Below are positions 54,203 through 63,629 of a stretch of DNA of 64,000 nucleotides, one piece after another. This stretch comes from Butyrivibrio hungatei DSM 14810. GTDB taxonomy: Bacteria > Bacillota > Clostridia > Lachnospirales > Lachnospiraceae. The notes beneath the pieces are model-generated. The model worked only from the letters and a program-made list of their open reading frames with translations. It searched no databases and had not been told where the DNA came from. Positions within the stretch are counted from its first letter, which is position 1. Every line of letters begins with the position of its first letter. The translations under genes and the position numbers were made by a program. Location of the stretch: contig NZ_FRDH01000015.1 in NCBI RefSeq assembly GCF_900143205.1, positions 1-64,000 on the forward strand, read 5' to 3'.

Positions 54203-55510
54203 ATGGAAAAGATTGTGTCAAAGCTCTTAATTTATGGAGATCGGCCCAAGGATACAATTCTAATGCAGTTAGCATCGGTTTTTGAAGACCTGCATAGTGG
54301 GAATTACAACAAAGAAGACCTTGTATCGAGAACATACAAACAGGTAAAACGTCTTTTAGTGCTTGGAACAGATAATGCTTTTGATAATAATCTCTGGCAT
54401 AACTACCTAGCATATTTGCTGGTCATGGATGAAAATCCTTTTAGTTTGTGCTGTGAGAAGGTTGGAAGTAAGGACGGAAGTGTTAATCATTTTGCAATCA
54501 ATGATTTTCATGAATTTAGATGTTTATTTGATTACGACTTTTCAGAAATCGAAGAAAAACTTGGCATAGATTGCTTTAGCTGCTTGACAAATTACAAGGC
54601 TATAGAAAAGCCAGAGCTTATGTATAATGGCAACGTAAGCGAAAAAGTGAGAGCGCTAAGTACAGCATTAGAGAAAGCTTCATCTGATGAAGAGTTTTTT
54701 AATGTGATTACCTCGTTTTACAAAAATATTGGAGTAGGCGAATTTGGTCTTAATAAAGCTTTTAGAATCAGAGAAAAAAAAGACGGTAAGGTGGCGTTTG
54801 CTCCAATAAATAATATGGACAAAGTGGTCTTAGATGACCTTGTAGGTTATGAAATACAAAAGAAAAAGCTTATAGCAAACACAAAGGCTTTCATTGAGGG
54901 TAAAAAAGCAAACAATGTGCTTTTATTTGGGGATAGTGGAACAGGAAAATCAACAAGTATTAAAGCAATTGTAAATGAATACTATGGTGATGGCCTTAGA
55001 ATGATCGAAATTTATAAGCATCAGTTTAAACTGCTATCGCAGCTAATTTCACAGATAAAAAACAGAAATTATAAATTTATAATTTACATGGATGATCTAT
55101 CATTTGAAGAAGATGAATCAGATTATAAATTTTTGAAGGCTGTTATTGAAGGTGGAGTTGAAACGAGACCTGATAATATCTTGATTTATGCAACATCAAA
55201 CAGACGACATCTGATAAAAGAGACCTGGAAAGATAGAAGAGATGTTGAACAGGATGGTGATATACATAGATCTGATACCATGGAGGAAAAATTGTCGCTG
55301 GCAAACAGATTTGGCGTGACGATTGGGTATTACAAACCATCCAGACAGGAATTTTATGACATAATTAAGGTGCTAGCAAAAAGGAGTGGAATAGAACTTG
55401 AAGAATCAGTACTCCTTGCTGAAGCTGATAAATGGGAACTTAATCATGGAGGAATATCGGGAAGATGCGCGCAGCAATATATTAATCATCTTGCTGGCGC
55501 AAATTCTTAA
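54203..55510 (+). CDS. DUF815-type AAA+ ATPase
   Basis: About 435-aa ATPase. Walker A is [13 protein letters not shown] and Walker [10 protein letters not shown]; arginine-finger and sensor regions follow ([21 protein letters not shown]). The N-terminal 200 residues are unassigned. The DUF815 family is widespread in Firmicutes; no member has a settled role that I know. Here it is directly downstream of repB, so a replication-linked job such as loading or remodelling is possible. The second of two adjacent ATGs is preferred by spacing to GAGG. Confidence 0.82.
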   Translation: MEKIVSKLLIYGDRPKDTILMQLASVFEDLHSGNYNKEDLVSRTYKQVKRLLVLGTDNAFDNNLWHNYLAYLLVMDENPFSLCCEKVGSKDGSVNHFAINDFHEFRCLFDYDFSEIEEKLGIDCFSCLTNYKAIEKPELMYNGNVSEKVRALSTALEKASSDEEFFNVITSFYKNIGVGEFGLNKAFRIREKKDGKVAFAPINNMDKVVLDDLVGYEIQKKKLIANTKAFIEGKKANNVLLFGDSGTGKSTSIKAIVNEYYGDGLRMIEIYKHQFKLLSQLISQIKNRNYKFIIYMDDLSFEEDESDYKFLKAVIEGGVETRPDNILIYATSNRRHLIKETWKDRRDVEQDGDIHRSDTMEEKLSLANRFGVTIGYYKPSRQEFYDIIKVLAKRSGIELEESVLLAEADKWELNHGGISGRCAQQYINHLAGANS

Positions 55511-55722
55511 GGATCCCATTTTAAATTTGGACAGTTAGGAGCACATCCTTTAAGAGAATTATTTCGTACTTCACAAGAAGCATTACGACATTCACTGCAT
55601 TTAAAAGTATAGTGATAGGAATACCTCTTTTTACATGCTTTACAGCAAAAAGGGGCGCTACTATTTCGTGCTATAAAGGTTCTGCCGCATCCTACACAGG
55701 TTTTTTCGATATTGTGAGCCAT
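55507..55722 (-). CDS. small zinc-ribbon protein
   Basis: 71 aa with 10 cysteines. CVGCG and CKACKKR form a likely first zinc site, and CSECRNASC with the following Cys-containing tail a second. It has no other domain. The gene is convergent with the DUF815 gene, and the two stop codons share the bases TTAA. The start follows AGGAGGA. The Cys-rich fold suggests a nucleic-acid or protein interaction module; the function is unknown. Confidence 0.7.
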   Translation of the reverse strand: MAHNIEKTCVGCGRTFIARNSSAPFCCKACKKRYSYHYTFKCSECRNASCEVRNNSLKGCAPNCPNLKWDP

Positions 55723-55814
55723 AATATCCTCCTATATATTTAATTATGCTAGAAAAAAATATATAATCAATAAAATCCTTTAAAATTTTTAATAAAAATA
55801 TGTAGGTAAGTGAT

Positions 55815-56165
55815 ATGCATGAAATGAGTTATATTACCAGAATGGTTGAAATGGCGCTGGATGTTATTAAAGAGGATACAACAGTAAAGGTAAAGCGTAT
55901 TGAAGTACAAATAGGAAAAACAAGCGGTGTAATGCCGTTTTATATGTATAAGTATTATCCAGATGTAGTTAAGGGAACTCGTTTGGAAGGGGCTGAACTT
56001 ATTTGCGAGGAAGTTCCAGTAAAAGCATTGTGTGAAGAATGTGGTAAAGAATACTATCCAACTAGTGAAAACAGATATCTTTGCACACACTGTGGCGGAA
56101 GAAAGGCACACATTATTGAGGGCAAGGGTGTAACACTTAAGAATATTGTTGTAGAAGATATATAA
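55815..56165 (+). CDS. hypA: HypA-type nickel metallochaperone
   Basis: 116-aa HypA/HybF protein. The N-terminal MHEMSYI supplies the His2 nickel ligand. The zinc site is CEECGKEYY with CTHCGG. The length is normal for HypA. HypA usually delivers nickel for [NiFe]-hydrogenase or urease, yet no such genes are here. The next gene is larC, so nickel is probably directed to pincer-cofactor synthesis or LarC itself. The latter is inference. Confidence 0.9.
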   Translation: MHEMSYITRMVEMALDVIKEDTTVKVKRIEVQIGKTSGVMPFYMYKYYPDVVKGTRLEGAELICEEVPVKALCEECGKEYYPTSENRYLCTHCGGRKAHIIEGKGVTLKNIVVEDI

Positions 56166-56190
56166 CATATATCAAAAATATATGTTATAT
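56160..56190. repeat. inverted repeat between hypA and larC
   Basis: ATATAACATATAT (56160-56172) and ATATATGTTATAT (56178-56190) are exact inverted copies with a five-base gap. The arms are half-sites of the palindrome found at the partition module. The left arm includes the hypA stop codon. It could be an operator, a partition half-site pair or an RNA hairpin. Confidence 0.55.
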
Positions 56191-56203
56191 AAACGGGGCG
56201 TTT

Positions 56204-57397
56204 ATGAAGAGTTTGTATTTAGAATGCAAAATGGGAATCGCTGGAGATATGCTAACAGCAGCTCTTATTGACCTTTTTGATGACGCTAGCGAAAAAGTAA
56301 ATGAACTTAATAGGCTGGGTATTCCTCATGTGGATTATGTACTTGAAGATTCTAATAAAGCTGGGATCAAAGGCAGACATATGAGAGTGATGGTTCATGG
56401 TCATGAAGAAGGTGAATCACTAGATAGTCATGAGCATGATTTTGGAGAGCATTCTCATCATCATAGACTTCTTTCGGAAATTGAACAGATTATTGAAGGA
56501 TTAGCCATTGGTGAAGATGTAAAAAATGATATAAAAGAAGTATATAAACTTCTTGCAGAGGCTGAAAGCAAGGTACATGGTATTGCTGTGTCAGAAATTC
56601 ATTTTCATGAGGTTGGAAACTTAGATGCGATTGCAGATATTACTGCAGCATGCTATCTTATACACTGCCTGGCTGTTGATAAGATCATTGTTTCGCCGAT
56701 TAACGTTGGAAGTGGAACGGTTAAGGCGGCGCATGGAGTTTTACCAGTACCAGCACCAGCTACAGCAGTTCTTTTAGCAGGTATCCCATATTATGAGAGC
56801 GAGACCATAAAATCAGAATTATGTACACCAACGGGTGCTGCATTAGTCAAGTATTTTGCAACGGATAATGGCGTACAACCTGTTATGAGGGTTAGCAAAA
56901 TCGGCTATGGAATGGGCAAAAAAGATTTTGAACAGGTAAACTGTGTTAGGGTAATTTTAGGAGAGATTGAAGAAGACAAAGAGCAGGTGTTTGAGCTTTC
57001 CTGTAATATAGACGATATGACTCCTGAAGAAATAGGCTTTGCTACGGAAAAACTATTGGAAGTAGGAGCGTTGGATGTATTCACAACAGCAATAGGAATG
57101 AAAAAAAACAGGCCCGGAATTTTGTTAACTTGCATGTGCAGAAAAGAAGAAAGAGATGAAGTGGTGAGGGAATTATTTAAAAATACTACAACCATAGGTA
57201 TACGTGAAACTGTCTGCAACAGGTATGTTCTTGCAAGAGAGATAAAGAAGAATGACACACAGTATGGAGAAATAAGAATTAAAAGATCATACGGTTATGG
57301 AGTAGATAGGGTAAAACCAGAATATGATGATCTGGTAGAGCTAGCAAGAAAATCTGGAAAATCACTTCTGGAAATAAAAAAAGATATTGTTAAATGA
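56204..57397 (+). CDS. larC: nickel insertion protein LarC, one-piece
   Basis: 397-aa LarC (DUF111), the CTP-dependent enzyme that inserts nickel into the pincer cofactor used by lactate racemase and relatives. The N-terminal motif is YLECKMGIAGDMLTAALIDL, a His-rich stretch follows (SHEHDFGEHSHHH), and CNIDDMTPEEIGFATEKLL marks the C-terminal domain. Here both halves are encoded in one uninterrupted frame. In Lactobacillus plantarum and others, larC1 and larC2 need a programmed frameshift. LarB, LarE and LarA are not in this window. Confidence 0.9.
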   Translation: MKSLYLECKMGIAGDMLTAALIDLFDDASEKVNELNRLGIPHVDYVLEDSNKAGIKGRHMRVMVHGHEEGESLDSHEHDFGEHSHHHRLLSEIEQIIEGLAIGEDVKNDIKEVYKLLAEAESKVHGIAVSEIHFHEVGNLDAIADITAACYLIHCLAVDKIIVSPINVGSGTVKAAHGVLPVPAPATAVLLAGIPYYESETIKSELCTPTGAALVKYFATDNGVQPVMRVSKIGYGMGKKDFEQVNCVRVILGEIEEDKEQVFELSCNIDDMTPEEIGFATEKLLEVGALDVFTTAIGMKKNRPGILLTCMCRKEERDEVVRELFKNTTTIGIRETVCNRYVLAREIKKNDTQYGEIRIKRSYGYGVDRVKPEYDDLVELARKSGKSLLEIKKDIVK

Positions 57398-57399
57398 TA

Positions 57400-57427
57400 A
57401 AAAAGGCCGAATATTGCGGCCTTTTTT
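57400..57427 (+). terminator. terminator after larC
   Basis: AAAAAGGCCG and CGGCCTTTTT form a stem with a short loop, directly followed by T residues, starting three bases after the larC stop. Read-through to the GTPase gene may still occur. Confidence 0.85.
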
Positions 57428-57467
57428 AATGAGGTGGTTATTAAAAGTTTGCAAACGAGGTATGAAA

Positions 57468-58415
57468 ATGATTAAAATCGATCTTATAACAGGTTTTTTA
57501 GGCGCAGGGAAAACCACTTTTTTGAAGAAATATGCTAAGTATTTATTAGATAAAGGCGAAAGAATATGCATAATTGAAAATGATTTTGGTGCCATAAATG
57601 TAGACATGGTGATTCTTCAGGATATTGCGAGTGATAATTGCAATTTAGAGATGATAGTTGGAGGAGATGGGCGCGAGGCACATCAGAGAAGACTAAAAAC
57701 AAAGCTTATTGCAATGGGCATGAACGGATATGATAGAGTAATAATAGAGCCTTCAGGTATATTTGACTTAGACGAATTTTTTGATGTGTTATATGAAGAG
57801 CCATTAGATAGATGGTATGAGATAGACAATGTTATTGCTATTGTGGATTCTAAGTTAGAAAAGGATATAACCAGGGAGTCTAGATATTTATTGATGTCTG
57901 AGGCGGCAAGTGCGGGAACGATTATTCTTAGTAAATTAGAAAGCATAAGTGATCCTGATATAGAGTTTACAGAGCAGCGCATAAAATCTCTGATGGAGGA
58001 ATTTAAGTGTTCTAGAGTTATTAAAGAAGAGGATTTTATTGCTGTGCCGATAGAATGCCTTGATGACAAAGCGTTTAATCTAATTGTTAAGTCTGGATAT
58101 AATAAAGCTAGTTATCCTAAAGAGGCAATAAGTGATAAGGATGGCTTTCAAACCATTTTTTATTTTGACTACAGTAGCGATGAGAAAAAGCTTCAAGAAA
58201 ATGTGAAGAGCGCTTTTGAGGATATACAGTGTGGAAAAATACACAGAATAAAAGGATTTGTACAGACTGGAGTTGATACTAAGGTAGAGATCAATGCAAC
58301 AAGGCAAGAGTTATCTGTTAAGGCTGTAGAATCCGATAAAGCAGTATTGATAGTCATAGGAGAACAATTGAATAGGAATTCTATAAAAAAATATTTCGGT
58401 AAACCATCATTGTAG
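57468..58415 (+). CDS. COG0523-type GTPase lacking CxCC motif
   Basis: About 316-aa G3E GTPase of the CobW/COG0523 metallochaperone family. Walker A is TGFLGAGKTTFLKKY, the guanine-specificity region near ILSKLE, and the C-terminal CobW_C-like domain has GKIHRIKGFVQ. The usual metal-binding CxCC motif between switch I and II is absent: the sequence reads MIVGGDGREAHQRR. The start at 57468 is seven bases after CGAGG. It lies beyond the larC terminator and may be co-expressed. Metal (nickel or zinc) is unknown. Confidence 0.85.
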   Translation: MIKIDLITGFLGAGKTTFLKKYAKYLLDKGERICIIENDFGAINVDMVILQDIASDNCNLEMIVGGDGREAHQRRLKTKLIAMGMNGYDRVIIEPSGIFDLDEFFDVLYEEPLDRWYEIDNVIAIVDSKLEKDITRESRYLLMSEAASAGTIILSKLESISDPDIEFTEQRIKSLMEEFKCSRVIKEEDFIAVPIECLDDKAFNLIVKSGYNKASYPKEAISDKDGFQTIFYFDYSSDEKKLQENVKSAFEDIQCGKIHRIKGFVQTGVDTKVEINATRQELSVKAVESDKAVLIVIGEQLNRNSIKKYFGKPSL

Positions 58416-58503
58416 TGGAAAATACCACTTGATTTAGTGTATAATTTATGGCAGATGGGTTGTTTCTTGACATTATTTTGATAAGTGTGTATAGGAGAAA
58501 GAT

Positions 58504-59904
58504 ATGCCAGAACAGACCAATACCGGAAAAATAGAATATTCTTCTACTAAGGAATTTAGTGATAGTGATATATTGTCTATGCTAAAAGACCTGCCGGATG
58601 CATGTTGTATTTTTAAGGTCTTAACTGATCCTTTTGGAACGGTTAAGGATATGCTATTTCTTTTTGCAAATGAGAAATATGCGCAATTAGTTGGTAAGCC
58701 AACCTCTGAGCTGATCGGAAGCACATATTTTACATCTGTATCTAATAGAGATGAAGATTGGATCAAGTATAGTTATCAAGCAGCTATGCTAAGACAGTCA
58801 TCTATCATGCGCACATACAATACATATTATGATAAATGGTTTGAGTTTTGGGCTGTTCCAGTTTATCAAAAGGGATTTTGTGCGTTTATTATCCATGACG
58901 TAACGGCAACTAAACATAGTGAAGACGATATTGTTCTTACTAATAATACAAATAATCTTGTTATTGATTGTGCAAAAGCATTGTCTTCTGCAGAATTTGG
59001 CAAGGGCCTTAGACGAGTCTTGAAAGTTGTGGGGGAGGCTATAGAGGCAGATAGAGTGTTTGCTATAGAGGCCGATGAGGGCAGTGTAGTAGGTTTTCAT
59101 GAGTGGATAAACGGAGCTAGCGCGGCCAAATTACCAACAAAAGAAGATATAGAAAAACATGATTTTATAAGTTTGTGGGATAAACAGCTTAAGGATAAAG
59201 ACTTGGTTGTTGTTAACGATACAATGATTTTACGAGATTATAATGAGGCACTGTATAACGATGTATTGGCGGGAAATATACAGCGTTATATTGTTGCTGT
59301 TTTAAGAGATAATGAAAAGATAATAGGTTACTTAATAGCAGATAATTACGCAAATGATCTTTCTATTAACGTATCAAGCGTTATTGAATCTGTTGCGATA
59401 TTTATCTCATATGAAATGAGAAATAGAACGCTTACTTCAGAGATGACTTATCTTGGTAGTCATGATGCATTAACTGGACTAGGAAATAGATATGCTCTTA
59501 ATCAGACTCTAAAGCTCCTTACAGAGATGTCTGCTACTGTTGGTGTATGTTATTTAGATGTAAATGGCCTTAAAGTTATCAATAAGGAAAAGGGACATGA
59601 GGCTGGTGATGCGCATATTAAGGCTGTGGCTGAGAAATTCGCGCAGGTTTTTAAAAATAAATACTGTTACAGAATAGGTGGAGATGAGTTTATTGCTGTT
59701 ATTCCGGAGATAATGGAAGATAAATTTGCGGAACTGATCGAAAAATACAGAAAAAAATGTAGCAATATTGAGGCATCTATAGGTTCCTGTTGGATAGCAA
59801 ATTCACAGGAGATTAATCGTGCCGTTAAAGAAGCTGATGAAACCATGAGGGAAGATAAGGCCAGGTACTACGTGGAGCATGAGAGAAGAAAGGGAATGAA
59901 TTAA
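58504..59904 (+). CDS. PAS/GAF-like GGDEF diguanylate cyclase
   Basis: 466-aa cytoplasmic protein. The N-terminal part (residues about 20-140) looks like a PAS domain, and residues about 155-305 look GAF-like. The C-terminal GGDEF domain has HDALTGLGNRYALN, YLDVNGLKVIN and intact RIGGDEF, so it should make c-di-GMP. The RxxD inhibitory site that usually sits five residues before GGDEF is missing, so product inhibition at that site is not expected. Its stop overlaps the convergent MATE gene by four bases. No EAL partner is in the window. Confidence 0.88.
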   Translation: MPEQTNTGKIEYSSTKEFSDSDILSMLKDLPDACCIFKVLTDPFGTVKDMLFLFANEKYAQLVGKPTSELIGSTYFTSVSNRDEDWIKYSYQAAMLRQSSIMRTYNTYYDKWFEFWAVPVYQKGFCAFIIHDVTATKHSEDDIVLTNNTNNLVIDCAKALSSAEFGKGLRRVLKVVGEAIEADRVFAIEADEGSVVGFHEWINGASAAKLPTKEDIEKHDFISLWDKQLKDKDLVVVNDTMILRDYNEALYNDVLAGNIQRYIVAVLRDNEKIIGYLIADNYANDLSINVSSVIESVAIFISYEMRNRTLTSEMTYLGSHDALTGLGNRYALNQTLKLLTEMSATVGVCYLDVNGLKVINKEKGHEAGDAHIKAVAEKFAQVFKNKYCYRIGGDEFIAVIPEIMEDKFAELIEKYRKKCSNIEASIGSCWIANSQEINRAVKEADETMREDKARYYVEHERRKGMN

Positions 59905-61256
59905 GAGTAGGCACCGTCTACTCTTTTTTCCCAATTGCTCTTTTTAAAATATATCAGCATAATGACGCTGCAAACAAGCCACCCAGCAGGATATGCAATA
60001 GATATAGGATATATGGATGTTGTTAAATGTGACACGATAAAAAGGTATATTTGCCTGAAAACAACAAAGGATGAGAGCATAATATACATAGGAGCTTTGG
60101 CGTCACCAACACCTCTAAGTACACCAGCATGGGTTTGGTTACTACAGCATAGGATATCAAAAAAACAATTCATTCTGATAAATAGTGTGCCATATTTGAT
60201 GACTTCAGGATCTCCATTGAATAATGAGACCATTTTAGGGGCAGCAAAGAATTCAGGAATTACTAGTGCCATAGTGCATATAGCAGCAAGGAAAAGAGCT
60301 TCTTTGATGCCTTTTTTTATACGATCTACATTACCAGCACCAGCATTTTGTCCGACAAAAGTCGTAGCTGTTAATGCAATACTTTGCATTGGGAGCATTA
60401 CAAAGGCATCGATTCTTCCATATGCCCCCCATCCTGCGGTGCTAGATTCACCAAATCTGTTGATATATCCCTGAACAAATAAATTTGAAAAAGAGATTAT
60501 CGCCATCTGTATTCCGGCAGGCATACCAATCTTTATGATCTGTTTAAGAATGGGTTTGTCTATAGTGAGTTCTTTGAATCTGATGCTATAACAATCGTCA
60601 GTTTTAAAAAGCACCCACAAAGTAAGGAATGCTGAAATAAATTGAGAGATTATAGTAGCATATGCTGCACCTGCAACTCCCTGGTGAAGTACAATTACAT
60701 AAAGTATGTCCAAAACTATGTTAAGAACAGAGGTAATTATCAAGAAAATAAGTGGTCTTATGGAATCGCCGACGGCTCTAAGAATCGCAGATCCTATGTT
60801 ATACATCATAAGACCTATTATTCCTAGAAAATAGATTCTGAGGTATGTAGTGGCAAGCGGCATAACTGACTCTGGAGTAGACATGAAAACTAAGAGAGGC
60901 GGTGTTACGAAGTAGCCAAAAGCCATCAGCAATATGCCAAGTAAAAAAGTGCACACAATGGCCGTATGAACAGCTTTTCTAAGATCGGAAATGGTTTTTG
61001 CGCCGAAGAAATGTGAAACAACAACACTAGCGCCTGTGGAAAACCCCATAAAGAAACCAACAAGTGTATTGATTGCAGGAGCTACGCTGGTAACTGCACC
61101 AAGACCATCAGGTCCTACAACTTGGCCAACTACGATACTGTCTATGGTGTTATAGAGTTGTTGAAAAATATTTCCGGCAAGCAAGGGAATGGCAAAAAGA
61201 ATCATCTCTTTGCGGATTGAGCCTTGTGTCATATCCATGGTAGAAATGCGTGACAT
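59901..61256 (-). CDS. MATE family efflux transporter
   Basis: 451-aa membrane protein with 12 predicted helices in two halves (AGNIFQQLYNTIDSIVVGQV; VAPAINTLVGFFMGFSTGAS). This is a second MATE member in the window, distinct from that at 47.2 kb and without a regulator beside it. It is convergent with the GGDEF gene. The substrate is unknown. Confidence 0.9.
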   Translation of the reverse strand: MSRISTMDMTQGSIRKEMILFAIPLLAGNIFQQLYNTIDSIVVGQVVGPDGLGAVTSVAPAINTLVGFFMGFSTGASVVVSHFFGAKTISDLRKAVHTAIVCTFLLGILLMAFGYFVTPPLLVFMSTPESVMPLATTYLRIYFLGIIGLMMYNIGSAILRAVGDSIRPLIFLIITSVLNIVLDILYVIVLHQGVAGAAYATIISQFISAFLTLWVLFKTDDCYSIRFKELTIDKPILKQIIKIGMPAGIQMAIISFSNLFVQGYINRFGESSTAGWGAYGRIDAFVMLPMQSIALTATTFVGQNAGAGNVDRIKKGIKEALFLAAICTMALVIPEFFAAPKMVSLFNGDPEVIKYGTLFIRMNCFFDILCCSNQTHAGVLRGVGDAKAPMYIMLSSFVVFRQIYLFIVSHLTTSIYPISIAYPAGWLVCSVIMLIYFKKSNWEKRVDGAYS

Positions 61257-61282
61257 ACGTTACCTGACTTTCTTTGAAAAAT

Positions 61283-61314
61283 AAGACTATCGTATAATTA
61301 TATACGATAGTCTT
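61283..61314 (-). terminator. perfect 14-bp stem terminator of pta
   Basis: AAGACTATCGTATA and TATACGATAGTCTT form an uninterrupted 14-bp stem with a four-base loop, followed on the minus strand by T-rich sequence. It lies about 50 bases after the pta stop. Confidence 0.88.
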
Positions 61315-61322
61315 AAAAATTC

Positions 61323-61338
61323 AATGATATATAACATA
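61323..61338. other. near-copy of candidate parS palindrome
   Basis: AATGATATATAACATA matches the 16-bp palindrome TATGTTATATAACATA at 14 of 16 positions, including the whole right half. It lies between pta and its terminator. Confidence 0.35.
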
Positions 61339-61360
61339 AATATCATATATATGATATTTA

Positions 61361-62344
61361 TTAAGCAAGAGAAGCGGTGATGATAGACATTGAATATACT
61401 TCAATTGCGTTGCAACCACGAGAAAGATCGTTGATTGGAGCATTAAGGCCAAGAAGAATAGGGCCATATGCTTCGAAGTTGCCCATACGCTGAGCAATCT
61501 TATAACCGAGGTTACCAGCATTAATATCTGGGAAAATAAATGTGTTAGCGTGACCTGCTACAGGTGAGCCTGGAGCTTTCTGCTTTGCGACTCTAGGAGA
61601 TACAGCAGCGTCAAACTGAAGCTCTCCATCGATAGGAATCTCTGGATATCTCTCCTGAGCCTTCTTTGTTGCGTTTTGCATCTTGGTAACAGTGTCATCT
61701 TTTGCTGATCCCTTAGTAGAGAATGAAAGGAAAGCGACCTTTGGATCAACGCCAAATCTCTGAGCGCAGTTTACTGTCTCACCGCAGATTTCAACAAGCT
61801 CGTCTTCGTTAGGGTTGATGTTGATTCCGCAATCAGCCATAGCGATAACTTCGTTTTCTCCAGTAGCTGAAGGACGAACAAGAATGAAGCATGAAGAAAC
61901 GATAGTGTTCTCAGGCTTTGTTTTGATGATCTGAAGTGCTGGACGAACAGTATCAGCTGTTGAGTATGTTGCACCACCAAGAAGACAGTCACCAAGTCCC
62001 ATTTTTACTAACATTGTTCCAAAGTAGTTTGTCTGCTTAAGGATAGGAATAGCTTTTTCTGGTGTCATTCCTTTACTCTTTCTAAGCTCGCAGAACTGCT
62101 CAACCATTTCATCAAATTTGTCGAAGTTCTCAGGGTCAATTATCTGAGCTCCTCTGATATTGTAACCAGCATCTTCTGCTGACTTATTGATCTCATCTGG
62201 ATTTCCTAAAAGGATAGGTTTTAAGAAGTTACCTGCAAGAAGTCTTGAAGCAGCCTCTAAAATTCTTGGGTCAGAACCTTCAGGGAATACGATTGTCTTA
62301 GGGTTAGCCTTTAGTTTCTGTATCATATCACCAAATCCGTACAT
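61361..62344 (-). CDS. pta: phosphate acetyltransferase
   Basis: 327-aa phosphotransacetylase (short, single-domain type) converting acetyl-CoA and phosphate to acetyl phosphate. Conserved pieces include PKTIVFPEGSDPRILEA, LLGGATYSTADTVRPALQI, and SPVAGHANTFIFPDINAGN. Acetate production for ATP is the usual role in fermenters. No ackA gene is adjacent, which is unusual because the pair is often in one operon. The ATG follows AAGGAGG. Confidence 0.95.
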   Translation of the reverse strand: MYGFGDMIQKLKANPKTIVFPEGSDPRILEAASRLLAGNFLKPILLGNPDEINKSAEDAGYNIRGAQIIDPENFDKFDEMVEQFCELRKSKGMTPEKAIPILKQTNYFGTMLVKMGLGDCLLGGATYSTADTVRPALQIIKTKPENTIVSSCFILVRPSATGENEVIAMADCGININPNEDELVEICGETVNCAQRFGVDPKVAFLSFSTKGSAKDDTVTKMQNATKKAQERYPEIPIDGELQFDAAVSPRVAKQKAPGSPVAGHANTFIFPDINAGNLGYKIAQRMGNFEAYGPILLGLNAPINDLSRGCNAIEVYSMSIITASLA

Positions 62345-62556
62345 TGTTTTTCCTCCTTGTATGTATCAGATATATTTTTTTAGCCGATTGCGATTATAAT
62401 CCTTATAATTTCAAAAAAACTTGATTTGACTCAAGTTTTGGGCTAAAATTCACAAAAAAGATTGATTATTTTTTAACTTACTTATGTATATTTTCTTTTG
62501 TACTTGTAATCACATATATTATGATATAATTCATATGATTTTTGGAGGTTGATATA

Positions 62557-62793
62557 ATGAACATGAATCCTATGCTTTTAATGCAGCTTCAGCAGAGATT
62601 TAGTCTGTTTTCACAGGATCATCCCAAGGTATTGCCTTTTTTTAGAGCTATCGGGAGCAATGCAATGCAGGAGGGAACTATAATAGATATTAAAGTTACA
62701 ACTCCTGATGGAAAGACCCTTGAATCAAACATAAAGCTCACTGCAAATGATATAGAAACTGCAAGAATGTTGATGAACATGAACAATCAATAG
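62557..62793 (+). CDS. conserved 78-aa hypothetical protein
   Basis: Small soluble protein. The first third is Met/Gln/Leu-rich (MNMNPMLLMQLQQRFSLF), the rest suggests a small alpha/beta fold with two strands (IIDIKVTTPDGKTLESNIKL) and a final helix. The ATG at 62557 lies eight bases after TTGGAGGTT. A strong terminator follows. No family recognised; similar short proteins are common in Lachnospiraceae. Confidence 0.65.
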   Translation: MNMNPMLLMQLQQRFSLFSQDHPKVLPFFRAIGSNAMQEGTIIDIKVTTPDGKTLESNIKLTANDIETARMLMNMNNQ

Positions 62794-62828
62794 AAAAGAA
62801 GCTCTTTAGCGATAAAGAGCTTCTTTTC
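62794..62828. terminator. bidirectional terminator
   Basis: AAAAGAAGCTCTTTA and TAAAGAGCTTCTTTT form a 15-bp stem with a loop of about five bases between the convergent 78-aa protein gene and the phosphoribosyltransferase gene. A T-run lies on each side. Confidence 0.9.
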
Positions 62829-62837
62829 TTATTTAGG

Positions 62838-63476
62838 TCAAATGGTGGAATAACCGAAGCCGTTACAGATAGCATCTACAGGAATGCCGGATTTACAAAG
62901 CGTGCAAGAGTCCTGCGAATAGCTAGCGTAATCAGGTAGGTCTCTGGCTGTGAAAAGTGCTCTTATTGGAATGCTTTCAATCTGGGTTGCTACTGAGAAA
63001 ACGGCAGCGATACCAACAATGTCGCCCATATAAAACTTAACTGAGTCTAATGCGCTTTTTAATGTTCCGCCGGTTGTGGCAGAGTCGATAAGGATCAGAA
63101 CTTTCTTATCCTTTATCATATGTTTGTTATTGTCCCTGAACATTATCTGGTCATTGACGTTATATTCGGGGCTTGTTATGTACATTGTCTTGTGAGAGTT
63201 CTTTGAAAGGATACCTGCTTCAGTAAGCTTGTTTGCCATATATGATCCTACAACTTCCATCCCGTTAAGACAAAGGATTGTATCGATGATATCTGAAGCC
63301 AAAAACAGTTCAGCAAGGGATTCGCCAGCTGCTCTTGCTTCTTTCATTCTGGCTTTTGTGTCGCAAAAGTCGATGTAGTAATTTACGTGAGAATGAGGGG
63401 TTATGAAATGGCCAGGTGTATAACGCATAATTACATCTTTATTTCTTGGATATTCCATTTTTACATAGTTCTGCAT
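62838..63476 (-). CDS. orotate PRTase-like phosphoribosyltransferase
   Basis: 212-aa type I phosphoribosyltransferase. The PRPP-binding motif is VLILIDSATTGGTL; the first Asp is in the conserved position. The N-terminus (YTPGHFITPHSHVNYYID) resembles the hood of orotate phosphoribosyltransferases, but a pyrimidine operon is absent. The C-terminus carries a Cys pair (SCTLCKSG). The true substrate base is uncertain. The ATG at 63476 is preceded by GAGGGAGG on the minus strand. Confidence 0.78.
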   Translation of the reverse strand: MQNYVKMEYPRNKDVIMRYTPGHFITPHSHVNYYIDFCDTKARMKEARAAGESLAELFLASDIIDTILCLNGMEVVGSYMANKLTEAGILSKNSHKTMYITSPEYNVNDQIMFRDNNKHMIKDKKVLILIDSATTGGTLKSALDSVKFYMGDIVGIAAVFSVATQIESIPIRALFTARDLPDYASYSQDSCTLCKSGIPVDAICNGFGYSTI

Positions 63477-63629
63477 ATGATACCTCCCTCTTCAGAAAAT
63501 GTGTTTATATAATATGATAATATCATTTAATTATCAAAATTCCAAATATTCATCATACCTTTTTCCATTGCTTTAATATCTTGGATTTGCTATGATTCTT
63601 TTGTAAATACGAATAAGAAAGAGGTTAAT

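Noticed and set aside
49000..55800. Insertion sequence or transposon around the rep/par module
   Set aside because: No transposase, terminal inverted repeat or target duplication was seen. The repeats belong to the origin and centromere region.
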